This document shows, in pieces, positions 26,397 to 35,687 of a DNA stretch of 64,000 nucleotides. Source of the DNA: Caballeronia sp. dw_19 (lineage in GTDB: Bacteria; Pseudomonadota; Gammaproteobacteria; Burkholderiales; Burkholderiaceae); the NCBI RefSeq assembly GCF_018449515.1, contig NZ_JAAVUQ010000022.1, forward strand, positions 1-64,000. The letters are read 5' to 3'. The notes beneath the pieces were generated by a model. The model made no database searches. It was given only the letters and a program-made list of their open reading frames with translations, and was not told where the DNA came from. Position 1 is the first letter of the stretch. Each line of letters begins with the position of its first letter. The translations under genes were made by a program, and so were the position numbers.

Positions 26397-27730
26397 TCAA
26401 CAACTGAGCGGAGTCGTCGCACCCCGATCCCTTCGCACCGTTTCCGTCAGCAGTAAAAGCGCCGCAGTCGAACTGGCCGCCGACCCCACCATAAACCACG
26501 CAACCGACGCCCCCTTGCCAGTGGTCGACAGTAGTGCCGTCGTGATGATCGGCGTCGCCGCGCTGCCCAACAGTCCGGATAGCATGTAGCTCACCGACAG
26601 GCCGGAGTACCGAACCTGAGTGCCGAACAGTTCCGCGAGAAAGGTGGCAATCGGTCCATAGTTGGCGGCGAATGCGGTCATCATTAGCAGATAGCCGAGC
26701 AACGCGGAGGGGAACTCGCGGGTGTCGAGCAGCCAGAAGAGCGGAAATGCCAACAGCGCGTCGGCGATAATGCCGCCGACGATTACAGGCTTGCGGCCGA
26801 TCAGATCGGAGAGCCGTCCAAAGGCAGGCAGCATCACAATGCAAAGCGCGCAGGAGATCAGCGCGATAGCTAGATCGCGTTGCGCGAAAAACCGAGTGTT
26901 TGCGTTCCGTAGGTCAGTCCAAACGCAACGATCAGGCGGAACGACGTACCGGTCGACATTGTGGCGATGCCCCCAAGCAGCATCTGTTTCCAGTGCTTGC
27001 CCAGCAGTTCAGCCAACGGCACTTTGACCTGGGCGTCGGCGTCCCTGATCTTGCGAAATGCCGGCGTTTCCGAGGTGTTCAGTCGAACATAGAGGCCGAC
27101 GGCGACTAGCAACACACTGACGAGGAAAGGGATACGCCAGCCCCATGCGAGCAGCGCGCCATTGGGTAGCACCGCACTGCACAGCAGGAAAACAAGGTTG
27201 GCGATCAAGGTGCCCGCAGGCACACCGATTTGCACCCAGGAACCGTAAAGGCCACGCTTGTTGGCCGGTGCGTGTTCGACTGCCATCAACACCGCACCGC
27301 CCCATTCGCCGCCTAGCGCGAGACCTTGCACGATGCGTAGCGTGAGCAGCAGGAGAGGCGCCCAGATGCCGATCGACGCGTACTCCGGCAGAAGACCGAT
27401 GCAAAACGTGGCGATGCCCATGATCACCAGCGACACGAGCAGCATCGACTTGCGCCCTAGCCGGTCGCCGAAATGACCGAACAGCGCTGCGCCCACGATA
27501 CGTGCCAGATACGCAGACGCAAACGTGCCGAACGCGAGCAAGGTGCCGATCAACGGCACAAAGCCCGGAAAGAACACCTCGTTGAACACGAGCGCCGACG
27601 CGGTCGCGAACACAAACAGGTCGTACCATTCGACCGTCGTTCCAATGACGCTCGCGACGGCAATTCTCGTCATGCTGTGCTCGATTTCATCCGGTTCGAG
27701 GGTACCGTCAACGGTGGGGGCGTGATTCAT
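26397..27730 (-). pseudogene. MHS-family MFS transporter (metabolite/H+ symporter), frameshifted
   Basis: Metabolite:H+ symporters import organic acids or aromatic compounds. The first part (start ATG 27730 after GGAGAA) shows SVIGTTVEWYDLFVFATASA, the loop motif GHFGDRLGRKSMLL, QGLALGGEWGGAVLMAVEHA and GSWVQIGVPAGTLIANL, then hits a stop at 26870 after TLGFSRNAI. One base out of frame the protein continues LAIALISCALCIVMLPAFG, RLSDLIGRKPVIVGGI and NYGPIATFLAELFGTQVRYS to 26397. With one corrected base it would be about 444 residues with 12 helices, normal for the family. The pairing with an isochorismatase-like gene suggests a lost catabolic cluster. Confidence 0.85.
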
Positions 27731-27984
27731 GGGATTCTCCACGGGATATTGAGCGTGAGCGACGGCTACCGATCGCTGTCGTCAGAGGAGGACACTTTTC
27801 GGGTCAAGGGCGGAGCGGGAAGTACAAGTTCTTTCCGGTCAGGGACGCGACCGTCTATTTCACAGCATTACAGCGTGTACGACGCCGATCGGGCTCACGC
27901 GGAGCTGGGCGCCGCGGGCACCCGCGGCATCCTCCGGGACGCAGTTCCGTACACAGCCCGATACCGGACATTGTTTGCCGAGGA

Positions 27985-28603
27985 CTACCTCGTGGACTGT
28001 TTGATATACGCAATCACGTTGCCAGCGTTCGACACGTCTGCGTATCGTCGGCCGACATCGCGCAGATTGTCGCGGTGCGGGCCTTCCTCGATATCGCCCA
28101 CACAGTCTTCCGGAACGATCGTGCGAAAGCCCCACTGGAAACTGTCGATCGTTGATGCACGAATACATCCGCTCGTATTGCATGCCGTGATGATGACCGT
28201 CTCAACGCCCTCCTTGATGAAATACGGCACCACCGGCGTCTGGAAAAATATGGACGGTCCGAACTTGCAAACCACTACGTCGTAATCCTTATCGTATATC
28301 TGAGGGTCCAGCTGAGCTCGGATGATCCAGTCTGAACTGATCCCGGACAGCGGCAACTTTCCAGTGCGGCATGTCACGCTCGGTTTGGTAAGCGGTGAAA
28401 CATGTCGCGATAGGTACGTTGTGCGCGAGAGCAACCTTTAGAAGGCGCGCGGTATTTTCCAGTCCACGCATAACGAGCGGCGCGCCACCTAGCGGATATT
28501 TTGGCTCGGTGAAGGCCAACTGATAGTCCACGACGACGATCCCGACCTTACCCCTCATGCCAATCTCAACAGCGCCGTACGAGCGATTCTTGTAGTCGTC
28601 CAT
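27985..28603 (-). pseudogene. Isochorismatase-family hydrolase, frameshifted
   Basis: Isochorismatase-like cysteine hydrolases cleave amides such as maleamate or N-carbamoylsarcosine. From ATG 28603 (after GGAGG) the protein reads VGIVVVDYQLAFTEPKYPLG (catalytic Asp), ENTARLLKVALAHNVPI and RDMPHWKVAAV, then loses frame near 28320. The next frame has YDKDYDVVVCKFGPSIFFQT (catalytic Lys), VIITACNTSGCIRASTIDSF (nucleophile Cys) and VPEDCVGDIEEGPHRDNLRD, ending at 27985. One indel separates two good halves of a roughly 205-residue enzyme. It is divergent from a PAS-LuxR regulator and followed by the transporter relic. Confidence 0.85.
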
Positions 28604-28720
28604 TTTTTCCTCCAAATCAATAGGTTAAATGTCATTGCAAGTTGAAGTGTAGGAGTGCAATATACGCATATCAATACGTATCAGATACGTACGGAATCAC
28701 CCTTACTGCGAGGAGGTTGT

Positions 28721-29335
28721 ATGAAAGGAATGCCATCCGGTGCGCCCGTATCTGAGCCGATCAACTATGAGCAGGTTTTCGCGCACGTGCCGGTCGCTCT
28801 CATGGTTACCCGTCAGCGGGTGATATCCGCCTGCAACCGGCAATTCCTGGACATCTTTCGCACCACAAGCGACGCGTTGGTCGGTCAGTCGGTCCGAATC
28901 CTGTACCCGAATCAGGTGGCCTTCGAGCGGTTCGGAGCACGCGTAATTCCGGCGCTAAAAAAGTTCGGCCGAATCACAGAGCCACGAGCCATGCAACGGG
29001 CCGACGGCGAGCTTTTCTGGGTGAATGTGACGGGCGTCAGTGAACACCGTGACGATCCGTACCGCGAGGCACTGTGGTTCTTCTCGGAGATGGGTGCTGC
29101 AACGAGCCTGTCGGGCGGCGCAAGTTCAGCCAATAAATTGATCGCAGAGGCTAAAAATTCAATGACCAGCCGCGAGCGCGATGTGGCGGCATTACTCATC
29201 CAGAACCAGACTGCGAAGGAAATCGGAATAGCGTTGGGTATCAGCCCTCGAACTGTTGAGGTCTTTTGTGGAAAGCTGTTGAAGAAGTTCGACGCGCCCT
29301 CGACAACCGAGCTGGTTAAAACACTCCTTGCCTAG
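28721..29335 (+). CDS. PAS-LuxR family transcriptional regulator
   Basis: A 204-residue regulator with an N-terminal PAS domain (YEQVFAHVPVALMVTRQRVI, CNRQFLDIFRTTSDALVGQS, ELFWVNVTGVSEH) and a C-terminal LuxR-type helix-turn-helix (SMTSRERDVAALLIQNQTAK, EIGIALGISPRTVEVFCGKL, KKFDAPSTTELVKTLL). The ATG at 28721 follows a strong GAGGAGG; the open frame upstream lacks one. It is divergent from the isochorismatase-like gene with 117 bp between the starts, so it probably controlled the hydrolase-transporter unit in response to its substrate. The regulator itself is intact, although the genes it likely controls are broken. Confidence 0.88.
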   Translation: MKGMPSGAPVSEPINYEQVFAHVPVALMVTRQRVISACNRQFLDIFRTTSDALVGQSVRILYPNQVAFERFGARVIPALKKFGRITEPRAMQRADGELFWVNVTGVSEHRDDPYREALWFFSEMGAATSLSGGASSANKLIAEAKNSMTSRERDVAALLIQNQTAKEIGIALGISPRTVEVFCGKLLKKFDAPSTTELVKTLLA

Positions 29336-29735
29336 AGTTATCCGATGGGAACGGAAATGCCCAAAGATATGACCGATGCTGGATACGGAACAGACAGTGC
29401 CCATTCCACCTGACCGTCCACTCTCCTAGCGGCTTCTTCCCTTCCGCGTTGGGTGCTCGCGTGCCCTGTTGCGCTAAAATGCGACTCGCGATCGGGCCTC
29501 TAGCCCAAACGTGATTAGAGGCGCGGTGGGCTCATCACCTACGGATGCCGTGTGCGATTCATTGGAGGCCCTGGAGCTCGAGTGATGAAAATGGTAGACA
29601 CCGGAGACTTAATATCCGCCGCGGACTCGAACGCGTGCCGGTTCGTCTCCGACCTCTTGCACCAACGGCAACAGCGAGTTCACATGCCGAAAGCAGGCTG
29701 ACCCAAATTTTTCTGAACGTTGCTTCGATACGCGT
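29336..29735. other. Intergenic region without a recognisable gene
   Basis: No frame with a plausible start and family similarity is visible on either strand. The segment probably holds the end of the regulator transcript and the promoter of the following small gene. Confidence 0.4.
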
Positions 29736-30203
29736 ATGGCAGGCACCAAGCGAAAAATCACCCGCCCGGGTGCGAACCGAAAAACGCTGAGCAAGTCGTT
29801 GCTGCTGCCGATGTCGGCGCAATCGGCGCGCGCGATGTCACTGGCCCACCACCTCGCGCTGGCTGCTTGCCGAGGCGACAACGCGAACCGGCATCAGATC
29901 AACGAACTGGTCCGTTCGGTGTATATGGCCTACTTCCTTCAGCGCATGGGGTTTGGTGATATGCCATTTGAGTGTTACGAACATGCAGAGGCGGCGTTCG
30001 AAAACGCCCTCGCCGTCGCAGCGAAAAGCGCCCGGTGGATGATCAGCGAGCAGGACGCACCCGTGATCAAACGATTGTTGGCGCTGCACGACCAGCAACT
30101 GAGCGAAGCACCGATGCACCGAGTAGTGGAGGCTGAAAAACAACTACGTCAATTCCTCGCCGGCACAGGCGTATCGCCGCTGGTCCGCCCGAAATCGGAT
30201 TAA
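29736..30203 (+). CDS. Conserved hypothetical protein (Burkholderia type)
   Basis: A 155-residue soluble, basic N-terminus protein (AGTKRKITRPGANRKTLSKS) followed by a helical core (AMSLAHHLALAACRGDN, QINELVRSVYMAYFLQRMGF, WMISEQDAPVIKRLLALHDQ). I recall similar short proteins in many Burkholderia genomes, sometimes labelled as Fis-family regulators, but I see no convincing helix-turn-helix and do not assign a function. The start is the first ATG of the open frame. It is followed after 38 bases by another small gene on the same strand. Confidence 0.6.
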   Translation: MAGTKRKITRPGANRKTLSKSLLLPMSAQSARAMSLAHHLALAACRGDNANRHQINELVRSVYMAYFLQRMGFGDMPFECYEHAEAAFENALAVAAKSARWMISEQDAPVIKRLLALHDQQLSEAPMHRVVEAEKQLRQFLAGTGVSPLVRPKSD

Positions 30204-30241
30204 CGGGTCCCCCTTCCAATGAACGCGTTCGCTTTTTAGCC

Positions 30242-30460
30242 ATGCCGCGCATCCGACGTGTCAGCTCCCGCGCTCGCCTCTCGCTGAAGACGCGTCCCAA
30301 ACGCGGGGCGCTGGTGCGGTACGGCGACCGAATTGCGGAGGTGCTGGGTGCGGCACGGGGCGAGCGCGTCATGATCCGTTCGCTGCACGCCGATGGTGTC
30401 GAGCGACGCAGCGCGGTGAAATGGAAAAATCTGAGATTGCTCGACGATCAATTGTTCTAG
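30242..30460 (+). CDS. Small basic hypothetical protein
   Basis: A 72-residue protein rich in Arg and Lys (RIRRVSSRARLSLKTRPKRG), followed by a short beta-rich part (ALVRYGDRIAEVLGAARGER, VKWKNLRLLDDQLF) that could form a small SH3-like barrel. The gene has an ATG but no clear ribosome site. No function can be assigned; nucleic-acid binding would fit the charge. Confidence 0.5.
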   Translation: MPRIRRVSSRARLSLKTRPKRGALVRYGDRIAEVLGAARGERVMIRSLHADGVERRSAVKWKNLRLLDDQLF

Positions 30461-30536
30461 TGCGAGCCCGCAGGTATCAAGCCGAGCTCATTGCCACCGC
30501 CTGCGACCCGCGCAGGCGGATACCGCGTTCAACACC

Positions 30537-30812
30537 CTACTGGTTCACTGCGTCTTTAAACGCCTTGCCGGCGGTGAACTTGACGGTCGTCGACGCGGCA
30601 ATTTGAAGCGCCTCGCCGGTCTTCGGATTGCGCCCGGCTCGGGCCGCACGCGCGCCTGTGTTGAAAGATCCAAACCCGATGAGTTGAACTGGGTCGCCGT
30701 TGACCACCGCGTTCGTCACGGTCGCCAAAAATGCGTCGATCGTTTCGGCTGCGGCAGATTTCGCGATGCCTACTTCGCTTGCCACTGCATCGATGAGTTC
30801 CTGTTTGTTCAT
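30537..30812 (-). CDS. hupB: HU-family histone-like DNA-binding protein
   Basis: HU proteins bend and wrap DNA as dimers and assist plasmid replication and recombination. The 91-residue product has the family layout: [19 protein letters not shown] (helix bundle), [20 protein letters not shown] (the signature region), [20 protein letters not shown] (beta arm with the conserved NPKTG and intercalating Pro) and [13 protein letters not shown] 30812 begins the family sequence; the frame extends upstream to 30929 without similarity. Plasmid-borne HU often silences or structures acquired DNA. Confidence 0.96.
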   Translation of the reverse strand: MNKQELIDAVASEVGIAKSAAAETIDAFLATVTNAVVNGDPVQLIGFGSFNTGARAARAGRNPKTGEALQIAASTTVKFTAGKAFKDAVNQ

Positions 30813-31630
30813 GTTCGCGTTCTCCAATTTAACCGAGAGACAGCCTATTACCCGTCGGGGAAGGAGAATACCGCACCGGACCGACCTCGTTGGGTTTATG
30901 AGCCAAAGCGGATCTCGAAGGACCACCACTCGATGTGGCGCGGCCGGCTCCTACAACGCTCGACTGCTGGGACTGACCGTGTCATCGTTCGCCGCGTCGA
31001 TGGGCGGCTCGCCCTTCCCGGAAATCCCGTCGGCATCTGTGATGTCTCCGAACACTTCAGTTGCGTATCGTCAAGCCCAGGGCGCCATTCAGGACGTAGT
31101 GTTCAATACGTTTTACATCCTATCTAATACAAACGCCTTATACGGCGGGCGTTTCGCTGTTCGCCGACTGAAAAACCTCTTTTAGAGCGTGTCGAGCCGA
31201 AAGGGTCTCGCGGCAGCGTGAAACATTTGTGCGTTTAGCGCGGCCATTCCATGCTGGATATAGCTTGCAGGCTGCCACGAATTCAACGTTGAATGTTTCA
31301 CGAGTTGCTGATTTGCGAAACACTTTGGCACGCAGGCGGTGCCGCGGCGCTCAATCGAAAGTCGATCAGCCGCCGTGCCGGCACATGGTTCGCGCGCGAT
31401 TCAGCAAGCCTCAATGTGCCGCATCGAATACCGCTGCCGTGGCGGACGGTCGGAGAGCCGGTCGGAGCTCTTCGCTCCCTTGGATTGCCTTCAAACTACT
31501 GAACATTACCCCCATAATGTCTAGCAGTTAATACGGCTCGTGCCGATGGCACGAACACGCGTCCGGCGTGTCGAGCGTTTCACACACGCTGCATCCATTG
31601 CGCCACGCTGACCGGAACCACGCGCCATGG
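30813..31630. other. Region without a recognisable gene
   Basis: Open frames on the plus strand (for example 30700-31185 and 31229-31531) show no similarity and no good ribosome site. The hupB promoter should lie within the first 150 bases. Confidence 0.4.
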
Positions 31631-31930
31631 TTAGTGGTAGTCATCCTCGCGTTGATGCCGTATGGCGAGAATCGTCACGGTCTCCGCGCCTTCAATTTCG
31701 AACAATGCGACATAGCCCATATTGCCGAACGGCACGACGAGTTCTCGCAGGTAGGGATTGTCCGGGTCGATCTTGCGGCAGGTGAAGGGAAACGATTCGA
31801 GCATATCGGCACCCTTGCGGATCGTTTCGAGCGCTTGCCCAGCAGCCACCGGGTCCTGTTCTAGTAAAAATTGGTAAAGACGGATCAAGTCAGCGCGCGC
31901 TTGACCCGTGTACCGGACCTGATAATTCAA
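31631..31930 (-). CDS. parE: ParE/RelE-family toxin
   Basis: A 99-residue RelE/ParE-superfamily toxin. Typical features are the N-terminal strand NYQVRYTGQARADL, the helix pair IRLYQFLLEQDPVAAGQALE, the beta sheet RELVVPFGNMGYVALFEIE and the C-terminal strand VTILAIRHQREDDYH ending in the xxRHxxxD motif of ParE proteins. ParE toxins inhibit DNA gyrase; RelE relatives cut mRNA, and the sequence alone does not decide, although the C-terminus favours ParE. The ATG overlaps the stop of the antitoxin gene by four bases. Confidence 0.9.
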   Translation of the reverse strand: MNYQVRYTGQARADLIRLYQFLLEQDPVAAGQALETIRKGADMLESFPFTCRKIDPDNPYLRELVVPFGNMGYVALFEIEGAETVTILAIRHQREDDYH

Positions 31931-32202
31931 CGAGCACCTTGCCCTTTCTGGGTCGCAGCAAGCATCGCTTCGAGTTCTGCCTGTACATCATCGGCGGCGT
32001 AATATTCGCCTGTGCGACGGGCCTCATCCCGGGAAGCAAACCCTCGAGCGAAGAAATCTCGCTGCAATTGACGGCGGACGACACTTGATCGCAGTGACGA
32101 TTCCATTAGAGACGAGAGGCTCTCGCCGTCTTCTAAGACACTTTCAGCGGCCTGGCGCAGGTCGGGATCGACACGAAGCGAAGGGAGGGAAGCAGTTTTC
32201 AT
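31927..32202 (-). CDS. Antitoxin partner of ParE
   Basis: A 91-residue protein with a ribbon-helix-helix-like N-terminus (MKTASLPSLRVDPDLRQAAE, SLSSLMESSLRSSVVRRQLQ) and a disordered acidic C-terminal part (YYAADDVQAELEAMLAATQK) that would wrap the toxin. The start is ATG 32202 behind GGAGC; antitoxin first, toxin second is the usual order for this family. It should repress its own promoter and support plasmid maintenance. Confidence 0.85.
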   Translation of the reverse strand: MKTASLPSLRVDPDLRQAAESVLEDGESLSSLMESSLRSSVVRRQLQRDFFARGFASRDEARRTGEYYAADDVQAELEAMLAATQKGQGAR

Positions 32203-32317
32203 GGTTGCTCCAATGCGTTGCATTTGCAGCGCAAATTTTAGCACGAACTATCGGATATCGGCCTGCGCTGATGGTTGCCGTGCTTGCCGCTTAGTGGTGC
32301 CACCTAATTCCGGGAAA

Positions 32318-32632
32318 TCAGCTTTCATTGACGGAAGACCGATGATTGCGTCGATTCACAATCTCACTCGGGCGTGGGTGCGCAGGCGCTGCAGGATATG
32401 GTGGATCGCTTGGAGGTGCTGTTCGCCTACCTTGCCGGGCTGAGAACACCGGTTCAATAGCTTGTGAACCGACTTGCCCAGCTGACGACACACGGTCCAC
32501 AAGTAGGGTTAGCATCACCTTTAGCGCATACGCGCGTACAGCCTTGACAATCTCTGTCTCGCCGACAGACTCAATAAACCCCTTTAATGGCCGGCGATCC
32601 TGCTCGTACCGCATGCTTACCCGCTGTTCCAT
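32318..32632 (-). CDS. Small ORF behind a candidate LexA box
   Basis: A 104-codon frame starting MEQRVSMRYEQDRRPLKG after GAGGAA. The first half (GFIESVGETEIVKAVRAYAL, KVMLTLLVDRVS) could form helices; the C-terminal half is Pro/Arg/Ser-rich and may be out-of-frame sequence after decay. I do not recognise a family. Its main interest is the upstream CTGT-N8-ACAG palindrome, which would place it under SOS control. Confidence 0.35.
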   Translation of the reverse strand: MEQRVSMRYEQDRRPLKGFIESVGETEIVKAVRAYALKVMLTLLVDRVSSAGQVGSQAIEPVFSARQGRRTAPPSDPPYPAAPAHPRPSEIVNRRNHRSSVNES

Positions 32633-32646
32633 GGCTTCCTCTAGTA

Positions 32647-32662
32647 CTGTGTTTTTATACAG
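32647..32662 (-). promoter_or_regulatory. Candidate LexA (SOS) box
   Basis: CTGTGTTTTTATACAG matches the CTGT-N8-ACAG LexA core with the AT-rich centre and TA/CA flanks of the beta/gamma-proteobacterial consensus. It ends about 15 bases before the ATG of the small minus-strand ORF at 32632. One such match can occur by chance, so it is a candidate only. Confidence 0.5.
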
Positions 32663-34560
32663 CAAAGATTGCCACGACTCGCAGATGACTAGTAGCACCC
32701 ATTTACCGCCGTTGACTGTTGAGGGCGGCATTGTTTGTTGTGTATGTGCTTCCGGCAGACTGTTAGTTGCGCTTGGGATTCGCACAATATTGCGCACTGT
32801 CTGACATGAGTTTTCTAGTCCGGTCCCTAGATGGGCCTCCGACAGTGCATGGTTCACGGTGTCTCTACCAGGAGGCTAAACGAATTTGGGCGTAGATCGC
32901 CAAAGCGGCGGCATGCGGAGAAGCGATCATCATGCTACTTGCGGTAAGGCGAAGCGTTTTGTAAAAGTCGTGCAAGCACGAAGTGCTGCGATATTGGGCT
33001 GCTGCTCAACGAGGCTCTCCGCGGTCGTTCGAGACCCCGGAAGCCGCGGCGTGAAGACGCTCTCGTTCGCGCGAGGGATGATCGCTGCTTTCTGCGCGGA
33101 TATTACTTTGCACTGACATTGATGAAGCGTACCAAGTGTTGCCACTTCAACGCTCTCCGCTTTCGCGCCAGGATCACAGTTCGATTGCTCGGCTATGATC
33201 TTGCGCGACACGCTGGGATAAGAAGGCAGCAACCGCTTAAACCATAGCCGTATTGGCGTGGCCAGTTCAGCGCGATATCTTGTACCGGCTATGTGGATCG
33301 ACTGCTCGCCAGAGGAAAATGCGGCGCGCCGCAAGGAGGGAGCAAAATACATCTTTCACATGCGATGTGACGCGGGACTGCCAATGGGATGCCTTTCCGC
33401 GCGAAGTTTGCGCCACACTTGTCGTATCCGCAGAAATTGTCTTCGAGGGGCCAAACCCCCGACGCTGAAAAAACGACTCTTCAATGCCTCGCGGCTTCAG
33501 CTGAAAATTGGAAGTCGAACGCGCCGCTCGATTGATGACACAGGATGGGAACGGTGGCCGAAACAGAGCAATATCGATTCTTTCGCCTTGGGATTTGACG
33601 CTGGCGGTTCGACAACGTGACGGCGAGTAACCGTCTATCAGCAGCGGAAACTTGACATTTTTATCGGCATGTTTCTCGGGCACGAAACCGACGCACCGCT
33701 AACGAGACGATGCGCGTCTAGAATCTAGACACGCTCAGAAGTGAAGCTATTGTCGCGTGGCAATTCTTTCACAGTGTCCGCAACTGGACGCGCTGGGCAG
33801 AGGCCGATAGTGGCGCTTGAGAATGTGTGGGGCCGAGGTGTTGTCGCCGGCACAACTGCTTAATCATCCGGAACTCGCAAAGGGCTGGTCGGAGAAGTTC
33901 TTCGCGCCGGAGTGGCGAGCCGTGACAAGGCGTTTATCGGAGGGGGCAACCCGCGCGTTGATCACGTTTTGGTGCCGACCTTTGCTGGATCGCAGGCTAG
34001 GCCAGTTGTCGTAGGTTTGTTGGGATACCGCGGACTTAACGTCGTCCCCGACGCCACGAGCCAGAAACAACCAACTGGGATCAGGCAGCCTTCCTGAACA
34101 TGTTCGATCGCGAGGATTTAGCTACCAGCCGGACCGCTGTCATCATCAAGGACGGTCGCGCTGCGTCCTGGCATCTTCATGATGTGCCCACGAGCGTCGT
34201 GGTCTGCTGTTGTTGTGGGCAATACGACTCCTCCGGTACTTTTCCGGGTCGTGGCATTCTTCTCGCAAATGCGATCCGGTCCTGTTGCAGACCTCACAGA
34301 CGTTATTACCACGTTCGCGACGCGATATTTTGTAGTCGCTGCTTTCTCGCAGGGGATCGACAGCCAATCAGAGTTGAAAATCGCTCAACGCACCAGCGCG
34401 ACCTATGGTGTGTGCGTAAGCAGGCTAGGACGCAGGACCAATCCGCTGCGTGATCAGCCAGGCGCCCGGGTAGCGCCGAGTGCCGACGCCCTGATCGACC
34501 GGTAGGCTATCCGACGTGGGCACCTGGACTCGAGACGCTCGCCATTTCGGATGCTAGCGC
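32663..34560. other. Gene-poor stretch of about 1.9 kb
   Basis: Only short frames without similarity occur on both strands. It contains the first TCTAGA palindrome (33716-33730). The sequence is probably degenerate DNA between the accessory region and the partition locus, or spacer required around the centromere. Confidence 0.45.
33716..33730. repeat. parS-like palindrome 1 (GTCTAGA-A-TCTAGAC)
   Basis: Perfect 7-bp arms around one base. The extended 20-mer GCGTCTAGAATCTAGACACG recurs in opposite orientation, one central base different, at 34631-34650, downstream of parB. Shared palindromes around parAB are typical of ParB-binding centromere sites. Confidence 0.55.
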
Positions 34561-34567
34561 CGCTGGA

Positions 34568-34583
34568 TTGTGTCTAGACACAA
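34568..34583. repeat. parS-like palindrome 2 (TTGTGTCTAGACACAA)
   Basis: A perfect 16-bp palindrome with the same TCTAGA centre, about 125 bases beyond the parB stop. It lacks the central spacer base of the other two copies, so it may be the primary ParB site with the others being variants, or a different operator. Confidence 0.6.
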
Positions 34584-34632
34584 CTACATCCTGCGAAAAC
34601 GATCGTCGTCCGGTCCGCCGGATCTGGCTCGT

Positions 34633-34647
34633 GTCTAGACTCTAGAC
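34633..34647. repeat. parS-like palindrome 3 (GTCTAGA-C-TCTAGAC)
   Basis: Perfect 7-bp arms around one base, located between palindrome 2 and the parB terminator. Its flanks mirror those of palindrome 1. Position next to parB supports a centromere role. Confidence 0.6.
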
Positions 34648-34666
34648 GCGCTGAGCAAACAGCAAC

Positions 34667-34697
34667 AAAAAGGCCCGCACATGGCGGGCTTTTTTTC
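34667..34697. terminator. Bidirectional Rho-independent terminator after parB
   Basis: The stem GCCCGC/GCGGGC with a short loop (34673-34689) is flanked by A5 on one side and T7 on the other, so it can stop the parAB transcript and any transcript arriving from the opposite side. Confidence 0.85.
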
Positions 34698-34709
34698 GGT
34701 CAGCGTTCG

Positions 34710-35687
34710 TCAGACCGCTTTAGGCTGGCTGTGGAACATCTGGCTTATCAGCTCCCTAATTTGAGTCTCCTGTGCGTCGGTCAACACGCCGGACTTGATT
34801 TTTACCGTGATACCGCTGACATCCTTAGTGATAGAGCCCGCGTGTTCCTTGCCGGAAAAGAACTTGTCGATGCTCCGCTCGCTCGCTGAGTCGGCTGTCG
34901 TCGCTTGGCGGGTTGCCATCGCCTTAATTGCCGCCGCGACCTTCCCTTGATCCATGTCGCCCTTCACAACAAGGGGCCAGAGGTCCACTATGGCGTTCAT
35001 TCCGTTCTCGCCATGCTTTTTTATCGCCGTAACAATCGCCTGAGCTGCGGTCCCGCCAAGTAGTCGGGGCTGAATGTCTAGGTCCTTCCTGATGAAGTCC
35101 GGCAAATTCTCGAATGAAAGGAACTGGTAGAGCCCACTGCGGGACATACCCAGCGCCTGGGCCATCCTTTTCCGGTCGGGAAACTCCTTTTCCGTTCGCC
35201 TTATAGACGTGGCGATCTCATAGTCCGACAAGTCGTCACGGCTGACATTTTCCACCAAGGCCAGCACCGCCATATCTGCGTCGGAACACGCGACAACAAC
35301 CGCGTTTATTGTGTCCAGGCCCAACATTACGTGTGCGCGCCATCTACGTTCTCCCGCCACGATCTGATAGATCTCTTCGGACCTGCGGACCACTATCGGC
35401 TGCATAAGCCCGACTTCACGAATGGATTCCGCTAGCTCCGACAGCTTCGCCTCGTTGAATACTCGACGTGGCTGCCAAGGGTTCGGCACAACATCGGACA
35501 CCGCCAATCGAGAGGCGGCGCCAGTGGACTCCAGCTCTTGCACACGGAGCTGCGCAACCGCCAATGCGCCCGCGAGGCCCGGCGCCGTTTGCGTTCGAGT
35601 GCTACGTTTCGCCTCGTCTTCATTGATAGCCGAAGTCGCCCGTATGCCCGCCGTCTTAGCTAGCAATTGCTCACGCATGTTGCTCAT
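34710..35687 (-). CDS. parB: ParB partition protein
   Basis: ParB binds parS, spreads or forms a condensate with CTP, and couples the plasmid to ParA for segregation. The 325-residue protein has a basic N-terminus, the ParB/Srx nuclease-like domain (VVPNPWQPRRVFNEAKLSEL, AESIREVGLMQPIVVRR, YQIVAGERRWRAHVML with the GERRxRA CTP motif), the VALVENVSRDDLSDYEIA-like motif ALVENVSRDDLSDYEIA and the helix-turn-helix (RKRMAQALGMSRSGLYQFLS). The C-terminal 60 residues should dimerise. The ATG overlaps the parA stop (ATGA), which fixes the start at 35687. Confidence 0.95.
   Translation of the reverse strand: MSNMREQLLAKTAGIRATSAINEDEAKRSTRTQTAPGLAGALAVAQLRVQELESTGAASRLAVSDVVPNPWQPRRVFNEAKLSELAESIREVGLMQPIVVRRSEEIYQIVAGERRWRAHVMLGLDTINAVVVACSDADMAVLALVENVSRDDLSDYEIATSIRRTEKEFPDRKRMAQALGMSRSGLYQFLSFENLPDFIRKDLDIQPRLLGGTAAQAIVTAIKKHGENGMNAIVDLWPLVVKGDMDQGKVAAAIKAMATRQATTADSASERSIDKFFSGKEHAGSITKDVSGITVKIKSGVLTDAQETQIRELISQMFHSQPKAV

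Noticed and set aside
30700-31185. 161-codon plus-strand frame overlapping hupB
   Set aside because: Opposes an unambiguous HU gene and shows no family signal beyond it.
33267-33683. Minus-strand frame of 138 codons in the gene-poor region
   Set aside because: No recognisable domain, no ribosome site, atypical composition; considered as a transposase fragment but no motif supports this.
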